In this document: positions 10,906 through 21,950 of the stretch, one piece after another
How positions within the stretch are numbered: position 1 is the first letter of the stretch
How the letters are laid out: each line of letters opens with the position of its first letter
Assembly: GCA_973895155.1 (NCBI GenBank)
Contig: OZ316898.1
Location: forward strand, 7,688,001 to 7,752,000
Direction: 5' to 3'
Source: Marsupella aquatica
Taxonomy: Eukaryota; Marchantiophyta
DNA: 64,000 bases
Position numbers and translations under genes: made by a program
Notes under the pieces: generated by a model
Databases searched by the model: none
Told to the model about the DNA's origin: nothing
Seen by the model: the letters and a program-made list of their open reading frames with translations, nothing else

Positions 10906-12593
10906 TGTACCTTTAGTTTATCATAGCATAGTATAAGTAGTCCACCCTTGCTAGCCTTTTTTTAAGGATATTAATCTTGGGCATGGTAAGGCCTCGTCAA
11001 TCAATCCTTGCTAGCTTCCAACACTTAGCTACAACCCTAGTAGGCGATATGGCAAAGTTTGCGTCTGCATAGCAAAGTTGAACACAACACAACCCAGTGA
11101 AGGCATGTTAGCTTTTACAACCCATAATTAATTTCACGGACAACTGGGTAAAAGCATGATTTAAAGCTTTGTGCACATAGTGTGCCATTAACATGTAAAC
11201 ATAGAAAAGTACTGTCCGTATTTGAGTAATAAATTTCTTTGTCACAAGAGTCAATCCTTCTTCTAAAGGACAAGGCAACAGTCCGCAGTATTGAACAAGC
11301 CAGATCATTCTGTTTCATCTCTAATCACGGTCACTAGCCCGGCCACTAGTCTGAGTGCACATTCTTTGAATGTAAGTAAAGGGGAGGGCATTCAAGCTTA
11401 TTGCGCCAGAGACACACCCTTACCCCCAATCCCTGTTTTCCATTCACACCCTCACTTTCAGTTACGCCCCCAGAGTCACAGTCTAGAGGGTTCTCTCAAT
11501 CGTAGTCTCTGAACAGTGGCTTTTGACTGATTCCGCTTTTGATTACAATTATATACTTAGATCAATGAACATGTATATATTGTCTATTAATGGTCAGAGA
11601 AAATAACCATTTGGGACATGATTTTAGGCTAGTTGTATGGCCTCCTAGCCATTCTATTCTTAATCTCTCAGTCAACTCTTACTAGTTACCGGGCTAGTCA
11701 CTTTGCAATCGTATGCTGCAAGAGGATTATACATAATACTCATGCATCCATTCCATGTGTAGGAATATGGCAAAGATTTCAACTACTAAATTTAGTAGTT
11801 GAGATCAAGTGATAATATATCATAAATTTCAACTTCGTCCATGTCATGTTTGAATTATGTAGAAATTAATCTGCAAGATAGAATTACTGGAGAACGTAGA
11901 TACTGCTATGCTGAATATTTGCAGTAATTTACAATGCAAAGGATCCCGTGCCACATTGTTAGCATGTTTAGGAATTAATCCACAAGATATACAAAGTTTA
12001 GAGGAGGCCTCCAAATAACTTTGCTTGCCTTGATGATGCTCAAATAACTCAAGGAAAGGGTTGTGAAAGGACCCTGCACAAACCACCTGTAGAATTGACT
12101 GAAGTAGACCACGCACATGTTGATGAATGTGGCTCATAAGAGAGGATTGACCCCATTAGCTTCCAACCTCGCCTCCCACGCTTTTGTCAATCCTTTCACC
12201 AACTATGCTCCCTCCTCTTCCACTCATGTTTCCTACTTCTAATTGATTTGATGGAGCTGAAACCAACATTGATGGAACCTATGGTTTTGGATGCTCTTAA
12301 AGAATCTAGGCCTGGTCTTCTACTAGAACCTTGAATAAGACGTGAAGACGATCCTATTATATAAGTTGTGTGATTCCATGGAGGGATTGCACTTCAGGAG
12401 CTCCCTAGTGCACACATGAGATTAATAATTTTACCCTGAGTCTACACTAGGTGCTTGAAAGGCATTTGCTCTCAAAGAAGTTGACGTTATTAGACACCAG
12501 AAACATGCATTCTCATTGAAGAGTTTAAACTACATGATGTCCATTTACAGCAATTTGATACCAAACCCCACATTTTAAGCTAAAGCTTATCAT

Positions 12594-12620
12594 GTCTCTT
12601 GCAAAGAGACACACCTTTTC
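12594..12620. promoter_or_regulatory. 27-bp hairpin-containing motif upstream of MAPKKK copy 1
   Basis: GTCTCTTGCAAAGAGAC is a perfect 7-bp inverted repeat with a 3-nt loop, followed by ACACCTTTTC. The same 27 bp occurs at 14828-14854 upstream of the paralogue, with only two changes, both in the loop. It lies 1.69 kb from the kinase ATG. Function unknown. Confidence 0.45.
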
Positions 12621-12926
12621 AAAGTTATAAGGCTGGATCCATCCCGTTGGCTAAGTGTGACAATGTCTTGTTATAGCTCTCAAATGCTGCCTTGTTTGTC
12701 CAGTTAACAGATCAGGTAAAAGAGGCTTTCCTAAAATCATTCCTTTCATTCGTTTCCTCTTGACTCGGACACTCATTCGTATTGACTTCAAAAATTCGAA
12801 AACATGTTGCAATGAACTCTGGTTTCACAACAAGTGAGACATGCATTGTATAAAAGCTCTTGAAGGTCTAATTATTTTGGACAGTCTTTGCTCTCCTGCC
12901 AAAGTTTTTAAGTTTGTAGAGAACAA

Positions 12927-12932
12927 TTTATT
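12927..12932 (-). terminator. candidate polyadenylation signal, second MAPKKK
   Basis: AATAAA on the minus strand, about 315 nt after the stop of the kinase ending at 13245. Confidence 0.35.
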
Positions 12933-13244
12933 TTGGATTGATGGCTACATTAAAGCTTGCATCCTAAGTGAAGTAGGCGAAGGTATTAGTAAGTGGCTCT
13001 TAATTAATTTGGTACTAAAAACATTTGTGCTGGGCTAGTGCACAACTTGGCATCCATGATTATCGTGTCCAGAACTTCACCCTGCTGTCTAGAAATTGCA
13101 CACCATGATTTTGGCATGTCCGAGTCTACGGTAATAATTGGCTAAAATCTACGTGCAACAAGCTAGTTCATACCAGTACTAAATGGTTCACAGCCTCGAT
13201 TTTGCGTCTCAACAGTTGTCTGTGTCAAAATGATTCATTGCATG

Positions 13245-14231
13245 TTAGCGCCGTTTGTTCAAATTCACTCCACAACCCAACAAATTTGAGAAGGAGAACT
13301 TCGATTTGGGTTTACGAGAAGATGCTTCAAGCTGGCGTGGATAAGGAGGAGCATTGACAATCCAAGAATGCCGCAAGAGGACGGCAGCTGAAGGGCGGTG
13401 TTCTGGGTCCAGAGCAAAGCACCGATCCACAAATTCTCGGCAGCGTTTCGAGTACGTGGGTGGGATGTCCACCGTACATTGTGAGAGTGCAGGATTTCCA
13501 TCTGCGTCTCTCTCGTTCACATCAGGGTCTTCATATGCATAGATTGCAGGTGGGTCTTCTGGTGGGTTTCCAGTACACATCTCCACAATGCTACACCCTA
13601 GAGAGTATATATCGGAAGGAGTGTCCTGCTGAGCCTGATCCACCACCTCAGGTGCCATATATCCCACAGTCCCGGTGACAAAAATCTGATTGCGATGGGC
13701 TCTTGAATATTCAGGACTAGTGGGCGGGATGCGGTAATTTTTACTCAAAAACTTTGCTGAGCCAAAGTCACAAAGCTTGATGTTCTCAGATCCGACGAGA
13801 AAGTTAGCACATTTTATGTCACCATGGACGATCCCAAGATTGTGTATGTATTTCAGTCCGTGCAAAACATCACGAGTATACGCAGCTACCAAGTTCTCAC
13901 TCAAGCCTCCTTCATTGCGATCGAGTTGCTCCCTAACCGAGCCCTTTGGCACTAACTCGATGAAAAGATCAAGTAATTCTGTATTGGAGTCTTTCCTTTT
14001 GGTTGCTGCGCATCCCAAATATTGCACAACGTACTTTGAGTTACATTCTGATAAAGCATTTTTCTCGATGGCGAGTGCCATTCGCTTTTCCTTGTCATCC
14101 TTATGGACAGATTTTACAGCAAAGAGCTTCATGTTTTCCTGGTTGATCGCTATGTAGACTGTTGCATATGTTCCTTTTCCTATTTCCTCTCCCCGAATCC
14201 ATTCCTTGATGGGGAAGGGTATTGGAGGCAT
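13245..14231 (-). CDS. MEKK-type MAP kinase kinase kinase, copy 2
   Basis: Intronless, 328 residues from ATG at 14231. Kinase domain about 10-290: GKGTYATVY glycine loop (18-26), Lys40, probable alpha-C Glu56, HGDIKCANFL catalytic loop (Asp138, Asn143), DFG 155-157, GTVGYMAPE with APE 193-195, SDIYSLGCSIVEM, and HRPSA near 278-282. It shares with copy 1 the HGD loop, the VAAYTRDVL segment, the HSWIVNAPPYP/CSWIVNAPPHP end of the kinase domain and a GCG tail motif, so the two arose by tandem duplication. Identity is well below complete, so the duplication is not recent. It lacks copy 1's N-terminal extension of about 20 residues. Likely role: upstream kinase of a MAPK cascade in stress signalling (family inference). 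Confidence 0.94.
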   Translation of the reverse strand: MPPIPFPIKEWIRGEEIGKGTYATVYIAINQENMKLFAVKSVHKDDKEKRMALAIEKNALSECNSKYVVQYLGCAATKRKDSNTELLDLFIELVPKGSVREQLDRNEGGLSENLVAAYTRDVLHGLKYIHNLGIVHGDIKCANFLVGSENIKLCDFGSAKFLSKNYRIPPTSPEYSRAHRNQIFVTGTVGYMAPEVVDQAQQDTPSDIYSLGCSIVEMCTGNPPEDPPAIYAYEDPDVNERDADGNPALSQCTVDIPPTYSKRCREFVDRCFALDPEHRPSAAVLLRHSWIVNAPPYPRQLEASSRKPKSKFSFSNLLGCGVNLNKRR

Positions 14232-17200
14232 GTCAATAATACAATACTAGCTAGGAATTGCACTCAGAGCAATACATTTCCTGTCCTTGAGGAATCCTCA
14301 ACTTGAATTTGACAAAGCGGATTGAGTCAGCCCGTTACAAATCTAGAGGTGGGGTCTCAAATTGGAGGATCAATTTGTAAAGACAGATATACATGATAAA
14401 CTGCAATAGCATTTGCCAATCTTGCCGACTGGTTGCCCGTATCGAGTTTCTGACTTAGCTGAGTGAAGCACATTTAATGATGTTGTACTAATGTTATGTG
14501 TAACTTTTGAACACAATCAGCATTCAAGGATTGAAGGTTGAAACAAATTGGGGGTTGTTTCCGTCTTGCGTGGCAAATCCAATGACTTGAATGCTGAATT
14601 TCAGAACGAACTAATGACCTATTGTAAATCGAACGATCACGTATGTCAGCCTTGGTTAATTCAATAAAGGATATCAATATAAAGTTTAGATAGGGATAGC
14701 TGAATGACAGAACCACTTTGTGAAATTCCAGCTTATGGCACTGAGATACAGAGGTTGACATGAGATTTGAAAACCTTTATCAATTGTGAAAGTGATTAAT
14801 ACACAGACTAATGTCAAAGTAACCGGTGTCTCTTGGTAAGAGACACACCTTTTCCAGACGTATTAGATGGCAATAATTGAGTTGTAAACTTGAATTCATG
14901 AATCCATTGCCTTCACTTTGCTCCTTAGTTTCTCGACGCTACCTCCAAGACCACCCTTTTAGCCGAAAACTTCGAAATCGAGAATCAATCATGGCTTCAC
15001 CTCATAGAATTCAATTTAGAGTGACTCTATGACTGCTTTCAGTGGTTCTGCCAATTGGAAAGCTCCAAAGAGTCTCAAAGCAGATACTAGAACGACTCAA
15101 AACATCATCCGATTACCCAACAGAGTAATGTGGATTGAAGTGCGAGGAAATCAGCGTGATTTATGTTATGATGTTGTGTGCCCATGAGACGAGAAAAAAC
15201 GCAACATATTCACCATGACGTTGAGCTAAGTTAGAATTGGGGTATTCTAAGAACCCAACAAAAGCATGAGAGTGCTGCTGTTTTGGGAAATTGATGCATT
15301 TTTATTGCAATTTGACTTGTGATGCCCATCGCAGCATGCAGCACAGGCTAGCAAGAGACAGTCGATCTTCATCAAAGAAGCCACACAACTATAAATCACG
15401 AGATCAATTACTAGCAATTTTCTTTAGATAGATTGAACACGACAAAGCTAGTACAGTACTCATGTTAAAAAAGCACCCTACTAATGGGTCATGGTGAATT
15501 CATTCCAGGGAAATTATTTTTGACACAAGCTTCGTGGCTAGATAATTATATGAAGCCATATGCTTCTTGAGGGTGTCTTAAAACTCTGGTCAGAGTGTGG
15601 TCCAAACGCAGAATCATGATCCAAACCCGTTTCATTTGTGGGCTGTCCCCTATTTCTATCGGGCAACTATTTTGCCCCCAAAAAACTAATTGAAATTCAT
15701 TCAATAAACCAGCATACAAATGGGGTGGCCCACCAAAGGTCATGGAGCCCAAAACACCAGGGAGGCTGGCACCAGGAGGGAAGTAGATGATCCTAATGGA
15801 AGGGAGCTAAACCAGAAACCTAATGGAGTAGCAGAACTTTGAAAGACCAGCCAGTGAACAGGAACCGTGGGGTACCTAACAGTGTTTTCCCGATAATATG
15901 CAATAGTATCAATCTAGCCTGCAGTGCCACTTCAACTCCTGAAAACAAAGATCAGTCACGGAGAAGGGGAGGGACAGGTGAGACTTGTAATAGTTCTTGT
16001 AGTTCCCATAGTCCTGCCCAAGTACCATAGCCAAAGCACATGTTATTAAGAGCTTCATCGGAAGTGGATTTAGCAGCCCAAGTCCTGGACTGATGCCCGT
16101 ACTAAGGTAAATCCCAAGCCGATGCCAGGATTTCTGGATGACAGCAAGAGCTACCAGTTATGGATTTTCTTGGGTGCCCAAGCAGGTATTTTTTCTTTCA
16201 CACCCCCTCAATGAATTCTCCTGTGGGTTACCTTTGTCCAGACACTGGACAGGTGCCTGTGCATTTTCATGACTAGATCTTCTAGACCAGATTACTGTTC
16301 ACAGATGTCCTCATCCAACGGTTGCCAACAATGATAATATGATTGGGGTATGTTTGAAAAGTCACCAACAAGTGAGCTTGAACTACCCTCAACCATTGGT
16401 CAGACTGATGGGGGGAGGTTTTGGTTTTGTAGTTACTTACCTCAACCTGGCCAATGCCACCAGGATATTTTGCCATCCTTAGCTCTGCATGGGTAAGCTA
16501 ATACATACAGCAAGCGAGTGCCCCTGGAGGCAGAAGGGGATTTGAATTAAAGAACCTGGCCCCCCTGGATTTGAAGGAACTCTAATTGGGTTTCATCTTA
16601 GTTGAATTAGTGGGTCAATAGGAGAATATGAATTGAAACCTTATCACAAGATATGACTGATGAACAAAGGTATAACAACAAGGCATCGACATGCCCAAAA
16701 CATTGGAAGACGAATCAGACCAAGCCTAACTTCAGGAAAGACATTAAAAGGGAGAGGGAAATAAAAGACATTGAAGTTTGAATGTAGGTCCCAATTGTGT
16801 GAGGAGCCATCTCAATTTGTGCTCTTGGTATTTTTAACTTGTTGCTTTTGACTCAGTCCCCATTTCAAGATGCTTTTTATGTGGACCTTTTGCATTCAAG
16901 TCCCCATCTTCACGATAATCATGGTTTCATTTATCGTTTAGATGTACATCTTAAAGAATGAGATCATGCTAGCAATTGTACCCATCAAAATTGGTCCTAA
17001 TCATAACTAGACATGCATTGTGAAGGCTTTGTGTTCACAGGGCCACTTGTCTCTCCAGCAATTGTACTGAGAAAATGTCATAATCTGGCCTCTAGATTGC
17101 TTCAGTCTTACTAGGACTATGTAGTGAGATCCTTTGGCAACTTATCCCTAACTTAGGGAACTCTATTTACACCAGATTCCAATCTGATCAATTTCATTGC

Positions 17201-17534
17201 CAGTTAATTTTATTCTCATGTGAGGACAGATCACCGAATCTGATGTATTAAGCCCTATCAAATAGGTGCCAAAATAATATCCTTATTTAATCGTGACATC
17301 CTTTCCACATATGTTGTTGAAAGAGGTGGACTCTGGCAAGCTGGCTAGGCACGAAATGAACTTAGACATGTTGGCAAAAGCACAAACAAACAAACACATC
17401 TGTTAATCTTTTTAGTTTTTTCCACAAGTATGTGTTAAGAGTCAACTTTAAGATTCATATTAGTTTCCAAGCTGAATCCCCAAGAAAGATTGAATCACAG
17501 GTGGCCAACTACTTAACTGGGATTAAGTTTAAAC
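14232..17534. other. intergenic, no gene recognised
   Basis: Includes the hairpin motif at 14828-14854 (601 bp from the kinase ATG). The rest shows no coding or structural signal that I can support. Confidence 0.55.
14828..14854. promoter_or_regulatory. 27-bp hairpin-containing motif upstream of MAPKKK copy 2
   Basis: GTCTCTTGGTAAGAGAC followed by ACACCTTTTC, matching 12594-12620 at 25 of 27 positions. The stem is unchanged and only the loop differs. Flanking sequence is not obviously alike. Confidence 0.45.
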
Positions 17535-19208
17535 ATGACATCATTTTTTGCCCTTGATGGTGACCAAGATTCAAAACCTGCATCCATTGATGGCACTGAA
17601 TATGAGTCTACATCAGAATCTTCCGCAGGGCCAGACGATGAAAAAGAGCAGGCAAAGGAGGACATGCTGAAGTCAGAGCAAAAGCTGTCCCCTGTTATAA
17701 CAACAAATGCAGCGGGTAAACCAAAGGCCAAAGTAAAAAAGAAATCATGGTGGTGGCAGAGATCATGGAGTAAGAAGTCCAAGAAGAAAAAGCACAAGAA
17801 AAAGAAGCACAAGAAGCACAAGAAGAAGAAGAAGAAGAAGCACAAAAAGAAGAGAAGTGGGAAACGAAAGGGGAAATCAACAGTGTCAATGCATAGACAT
17901 CACCATGCAACATTTTCTCATCTCACTCATGATGCTCTCCTGCGCCTCAAGTGCTCCCCCGTTCACCGTGTGGGATACACCCATGTGCAGATTGTGAAGA
18001 ACATAGAAAAACATTACAGGTTGAAACTAGGGAAAAAGTTCAAAGTTAGATTACAATTAAGTTTGGAAAAGCTTGTGAGAAAAGGCTTGCTTGTCCCTAC
18101 CGGAATCAAGGACAAGTACAAACCAAGTGAAGCATTTCTGGCACAGTTTTCCCGTCTCAAGGTCGTTGATGGAGCTTCAAACCGCCACTTTGGACTGCTA
18201 ATCCACAAATATAAAAGTAGGAGGGACAAAAGTCGTGGAAGTAGGAGTAGAAGTAGGAGACGGTCTCACAGGAGGAGGAGGAGGAGGAGAAGGGGGAGGA
18301 GGAGGAGAAGGAGAAGGAGAAGGAAGAGAAGGAAGGGGAAGAAGAAGAAACACCCACGTCAATTTCACCATCGTCACCAGTCAAAAAGGCAGTTGGACAG
18401 CAGTACTAACAGCCATACAAGCAAGAAGGCAGAGTCAAAGAAGGGATCAAGCAGCACCAATACAATTTTTGGGGAAAGTATAACAAAGTGGCTTTGGCCC
18501 TCTAAGGAAGACAACACTAAACAAGAGAAAAATGTAAAATCCAAGGCCCTCAATGAAGATGAGAAAAACCATTATAGCAAGCAATCATGGGTAAATAAAT
18601 TCAAGCGCATGCCCCGGGGCATGCTTGTGTCTCAGAAGAGGAAAGCTGCACCTGGTAGACATTTAGTAAGTCGCCCAAAGGGAGCAAGATATCGTAGATT
18701 TAATCGGCTTCGGATCCGTGAGCGTGTAGAGAAACCTGTATTTTCCACTCCAGAGGGATCTATCCACTGGTCAGATGCACTTTCTCGCTTAACATCAAAA
18801 GCTTCTGACAATTCTCATTATGAAACACCTCCCACTTCAATGTCTCCTAGTGATGAGGATGAGTACATGAGTGACACTACATCAAAAAGTAGCAAGCCCA
18901 AAGATAAGTCTAGAAAAGAGCATGACATATTGCATGCTATGAAGGAGAGCAGCAAAGGTTATGCAAGCCGCAGGAGTTTTTTGCAGAGGGTTAGCGATAC
19001 CCTTCGTGGTGCTTTTGGAACCACACGCGTGAGCACCACAACTTGTGAAGGAGGCCCCTCTAGGCCTCAGAAGTTTTCCAAGACCCCTCCTAAATCTAAA
19101 AGGCCGCTCAAGACCAGACCTAAATCTTCAGGACCCTTGGCACGACCTACAGAAGACCCTGGAAGATCTTGTGGCAATTCAATGGTTGCTAATCCCAATA
19201 TACAATGA
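17535..19208 (+). CDS. H15 (linker-histone-like) domain protein with poly-Lys and poly-Arg tracts
   Basis: Intronless, 557 residues. Order: acidic N-terminus (1-50); Lys/His tract (79-108, KKKKHKKKKHKKHKK-type); an H15-like winged-helix region about 122-205, recognisable from HATFSHLTHDALLRLK, then HVQIVKNIEKHY, KKFKVRLQLSLEKLVRKGLLVP and a KYKPS end, which follows the helix order of linker histone H1; a motif RLKVVDGASNRHFG (207-220); an Arg tract (about 228-272 with up to nine Arg in a row); ITKWLWPS (316-323); then an uncharacterised Ser-, Lys- and Pro-rich tail. A paralogue on the same strand 4 kb downstream repeats this plan. Far larger than somatic plant H1. Basic tracts flanking H15 recall H1-derived sperm protamine precursors known in a liverwort, but a nuclear speckle or other chromatin role is equally open. 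Expression is unknown. Confidence 0.8.
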   Translation: MTSFFALDGDQDSKPASIDGTEYESTSESSAGPDDEKEQAKEDMLKSEQKLSPVITTNAAGKPKAKVKKKSWWWQRSWSKKSKKKKHKKKKHKKHKKKKKKKHKKKRSGKRKGKSTVSMHRHHHATFSHLTHDALLRLKCSPVHRVGYTHVQIVKNIEKHYRLKLGKKFKVRLQLSLEKLVRKGLLVPTGIKDKYKPSEAFLAQFSRLKVVDGASNRHFGLLIHKYKSRRDKSRGSRSRSRRRSHRRRRRRRRGRRRRRRRRRKRRKGKKKKHPRQFHHRHQSKRQLDSSTNSHTSKKAESKKGSSSTNTIFGESITKWLWPSKEDNTKQEKNVKSKALNEDEKNHYSKQSWVNKFKRMPRGMLVSQKRKAAPGRHLVSRPKGARYRRFNRLRIRERVEKPVFSTPEGSIHWSDALSRLTSKASDNSHYETPPTSMSPSDEDEYMSDTTSKSSKPKDKSRKEHDILHAMKESSKGYASRRSFLQRVSDTLRGAFGTTRVSTTTCEGGPSRPQKFSKTPPKSKRPLKTRPKSSGPLARPTEDPGRSCGNSMVANPNIQ

Positions 19209-19643
19209 TGGACAAGATTCTGTCCAAGAGAATGATTCTACTTTACCTCTACCCCAAAGGCTTGCAATTTTTTTACAAGAGTGATTACTTATTCTTAGCA
19301 CTAGGTTTACTTATTTTGAGAACACTTTTGTATCAAGTATCCATTGTTTACTTGCTGTATTTGAAGAGCTTGGTATACACAACACATGCATCATTTGCCA
19401 ATACTTGTACCCATGGCTTTCAAGTCTGTCATTTCTCTCAATGATGGAGTATGTGAACACCTTGACCGAGTAGCTATATGTAGTTTGGAGTTCTGAGAAA
19501 GCATATTTAGAGCTTAGACACATGGTCACTGAGATGTTCCAATGTAACTAAGGCCTGAGAAAGCAACAGCTTGGTTTCTCTGCAATTACTTACATTGGCC
19601 TAAGTTACATTGGCCTTTGGATTTGTAAAATCACCACTATTCA

Positions 19644-19649
19644 AATAAA
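19644..19649 (+). terminator. candidate polyadenylation signal, first H15 gene
   Basis: AATAAA about 435 nt after the stop, followed by T-rich sequence with TTGTAT. Confidence 0.45.
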
Positions 19650-20950
19650 GATGTATCGTTTTGTATAACTTGTCTTGGACATGTCTAAATTTTTGACAAT
19701 CGTCAAAAATCATAGCAAAACTCAAATATTAATATTTCACTGTTTCTTTACTTGTAAGTGTTACTATGTAGTCCTGGCTAACACAATAGCAGCTAGTCAG
19801 GGATGCTGCCACTTTCGAGACATTTATTTAACTTTGTAGTCCTCTTGGTGCAAAGAGTCAAGGGATTGTATTGATAGAGGTTGTAAGAGGTTGTACTTTA
19901 TTCTAATTACAGTATTTCTGGTAAAGGTGTATTAGTGTAGATGTATTACAAACTGACTGTCACATTAACTGGATCAGAGTTTTAGTGGTCTATGAGTATG
20001 TCATACTTATATTGTAGTGGAGACCACTTGGAGTATTTCTACACTATAATACTACAATCAGGGCTTCAGCTCACAATACTAACGACACCATGGTAACTGG
20101 CATCATGTCAAACCTATATGTCCATCCCGCTTCAGCTTCTTACTAGTATTGTGTTGTAGAGTAGTCTTCTCAGTGTCATTCTCCATGGATTTGAAACACT
20201 TGTAGTCTCACTTGAAGTTATTGTTTCCGCTTTTCATGGTGTGATTACTTTTGGGTTAAGTGAGTTTCTTAATTATAGAACACTAGCCCAAAGCCTGTAT
20301 GTTTTACCATTGTAGTTGTGGTCAAGTTGTTGTTGGTGTGGCAATTGGGTGGCAATACCCATGCATTGCGCATAAATGTTGAGGTGAGTGCAAGTGAGGG
20401 AAGGAAGTGTTGTTGTTCAAAGTGTTATTGTTCCACTGTATCGTTTGTGCAATCATGTTGTGGTTGAAAAAGTAGGCTGTTTTTTGGGTGGGTGGTTGTT
20501 GCTGGGGATACGTTGTCCTTTTAGGGTGACTTTACAAGACTTTGAGGGCACTTGTGAGCTTTTTTCACCAAAGCAAGAGGGCCATTTCACACACTAAATA
20601 TAGAGCTCAGGGGCTTAAAGTGTTTTTGGACTCCTTGGAAGTGAAGCAAGTGATGCTAGAGTAATTTGCTAAAAGACACTAGAGTAATTTGCTGAAAGAC
20701 AGGTTGGGGACCCACTCCACCTGAATATCATGTTATTCTTTGGATGGAGTCTTTCTAGCTCTGACAAGAGTAGACCTGGCTTATGAAAGACTTGCGGGGT
20801 CCACATCTAGTGCAAATGACTCAAACAATGAATAGACCAAAGGGCCAGAAGAAGGAACCTCCAAGAGAGGTGGTTTCAAATCTGGGACAGAATTGTGCTC
20901 CAGGAAAGCAAAAATTGGGCCCCACTCCATTCCATGTAGGATCCGCAACA

Positions 20951-21300
20951 GGTTAGGTTGAAAAAGGCCCCCAACATTTTGTAAAGTGACCAGCAGCAAC
21001 AGCTGCTCCCCAATGGATGGCCCACATCCCATCTTGGAGTTTTAAAAAAAGTGGAAACTCCAAGTCTTGTAAAGCCACCCTTAGTTGATGTTGTTGAAAG
21101 GAAAGTGATGCCATAAGCTTCTCTTTAGGTTAGGTTAGGTTGAAAAAGGCCCCCAACATTTTGTAAAGTGACCAGCAGCAACAGCTGCTCCCCAATGGAT
21201 GGCCCACATCCCATCTTGGAGTTTTAAAAAAAGTGGAAACTCCAAGTCTTGTAAAGCCACCCTTAGTTGATGTTGTTGAAAGGAAAGTGATGCCAACGTA
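20951..21300. repeat. near-identical tandem duplication, period 182 bp
   Basis: From GGTTAGGTTGAAAAAGGCCC the sequence at about 20951-21114 repeats at 21133-21296. About 160 bp are identical by eye, including a run of seven A. The junction carries GGTTAGGTTAGGTT. Near-identity means it is recent or maintained by conversion. Confidence 0.92.
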
Positions 21301-21342
21301 CTTCTCTTTCTCTACTTGCTTCATTCCAAAAACAATACTTGA

Positions 21343-21575
21343 TGTACTGGCCTGTAGTATAGCCAACACATCTACCTTGCACTTGACTGTAAAAGCAAGT
21401 AAGTGGCTCTGTGCCCTTACTGTAAAACATTATGTACTGGCCTATATTATAGCTAACACATGTACCTTAGTATAAAGGCACGTGCCATATATTTCCTTGG
21501 CACTCACTTTCGTCAATCAAGGACACGTACATTACTGTAAAAGCAAGTGCCATATAGCTCATTGAGCACTCCTTT
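21343..21575. repeat. ~90-bp diverged tandem repeat
   Basis: TGTACTGGCCTRTAKTATAGCYAACACATSTACCTT occurs at 21343 and 21433. A third partial unit (TGTAAAAGCAAGTGCCATATA...GAGCACTC) follows near 21535. Confidence 0.65.
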
Positions 21576-21676
21576 GAGGAAATCCAAGAATGTAGAAAAA
21601 TATTGGAAAACCTCTAACCAGACTTTGTTCCCTCCTTTTTCAAAGTTTTTAAACAGACTGTGGGAGCAATTCGGGT

Positions 21677-21820
21677 GAGCTCCCTTATTACAAAGTGGTT
21701 GATATACTGACATTAGTGTCCCAATAATTGCACATCAGTTTTGGTGGGCTCCCTTATTAGAGTGGTTTATATATGACCCCCTTATAGACTAGTCCCACTA
21801 ATTGCACATCAAAATGAGGC
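21677..21820. repeat. ~70-75-bp diverged tandem repeat
   Basis: GGGCTCCCTTATTA...GTGGTT...ATAATTGCACATCA is present twice (from about 21677 and 21748). The second copy runs into the TIR element. Confidence 0.5.
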
Positions 21821-21950
21821 AGCATACTGTGTCATGTGACATGTAAACACAGGCTCAAGGGAATTCAATATCATGATAAATAAATTATTCTGTTAAAAAT
21901 CATCGGGTGTTACACAGCTGGCTGTCGGTTTGTGATGTGCAATTACCAGG
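21795..21950. mobile_element. small TIR element related to the one at 6.8 kb
   Basis: About 156 bp flanked by inverted TAATTGCACATCA cores: CCACTAATTGCACATCAAAA on the left and CCTGGTAATTGCACATCACA read from the right. The core matches the 6797-6927 element's ends (GTAATYNCACATCAAAA). No clear target duplication. Confidence 0.5.

Larger units (their letters stand above)
10906..13244. other. spacer between kinase paralogues
   Basis: No gene. It contains a conserved hairpin motif at 12594-12620 and a minus-strand AATAAA at 12927-12932 that would serve the upstream kinase. Around 11850-12140 the minus strand has weakly protein-like text that I could not identify. Confidence 0.5.

Noticed and set aside
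11844-12137. Possible PPR-like fragment on the minus strand
   Set aside because: A few residues resemble a pentatricopeptide helix (ALELFE-like) but no repeat register, no flanking repeats, and frames break; too weak to call.
17513-18384. Cys/Phe- and Ser-rich minus ORFs over the H15 gene
   Set aside because: Reverse complement of Lys and Arg repeats produces long open frames; not genes.
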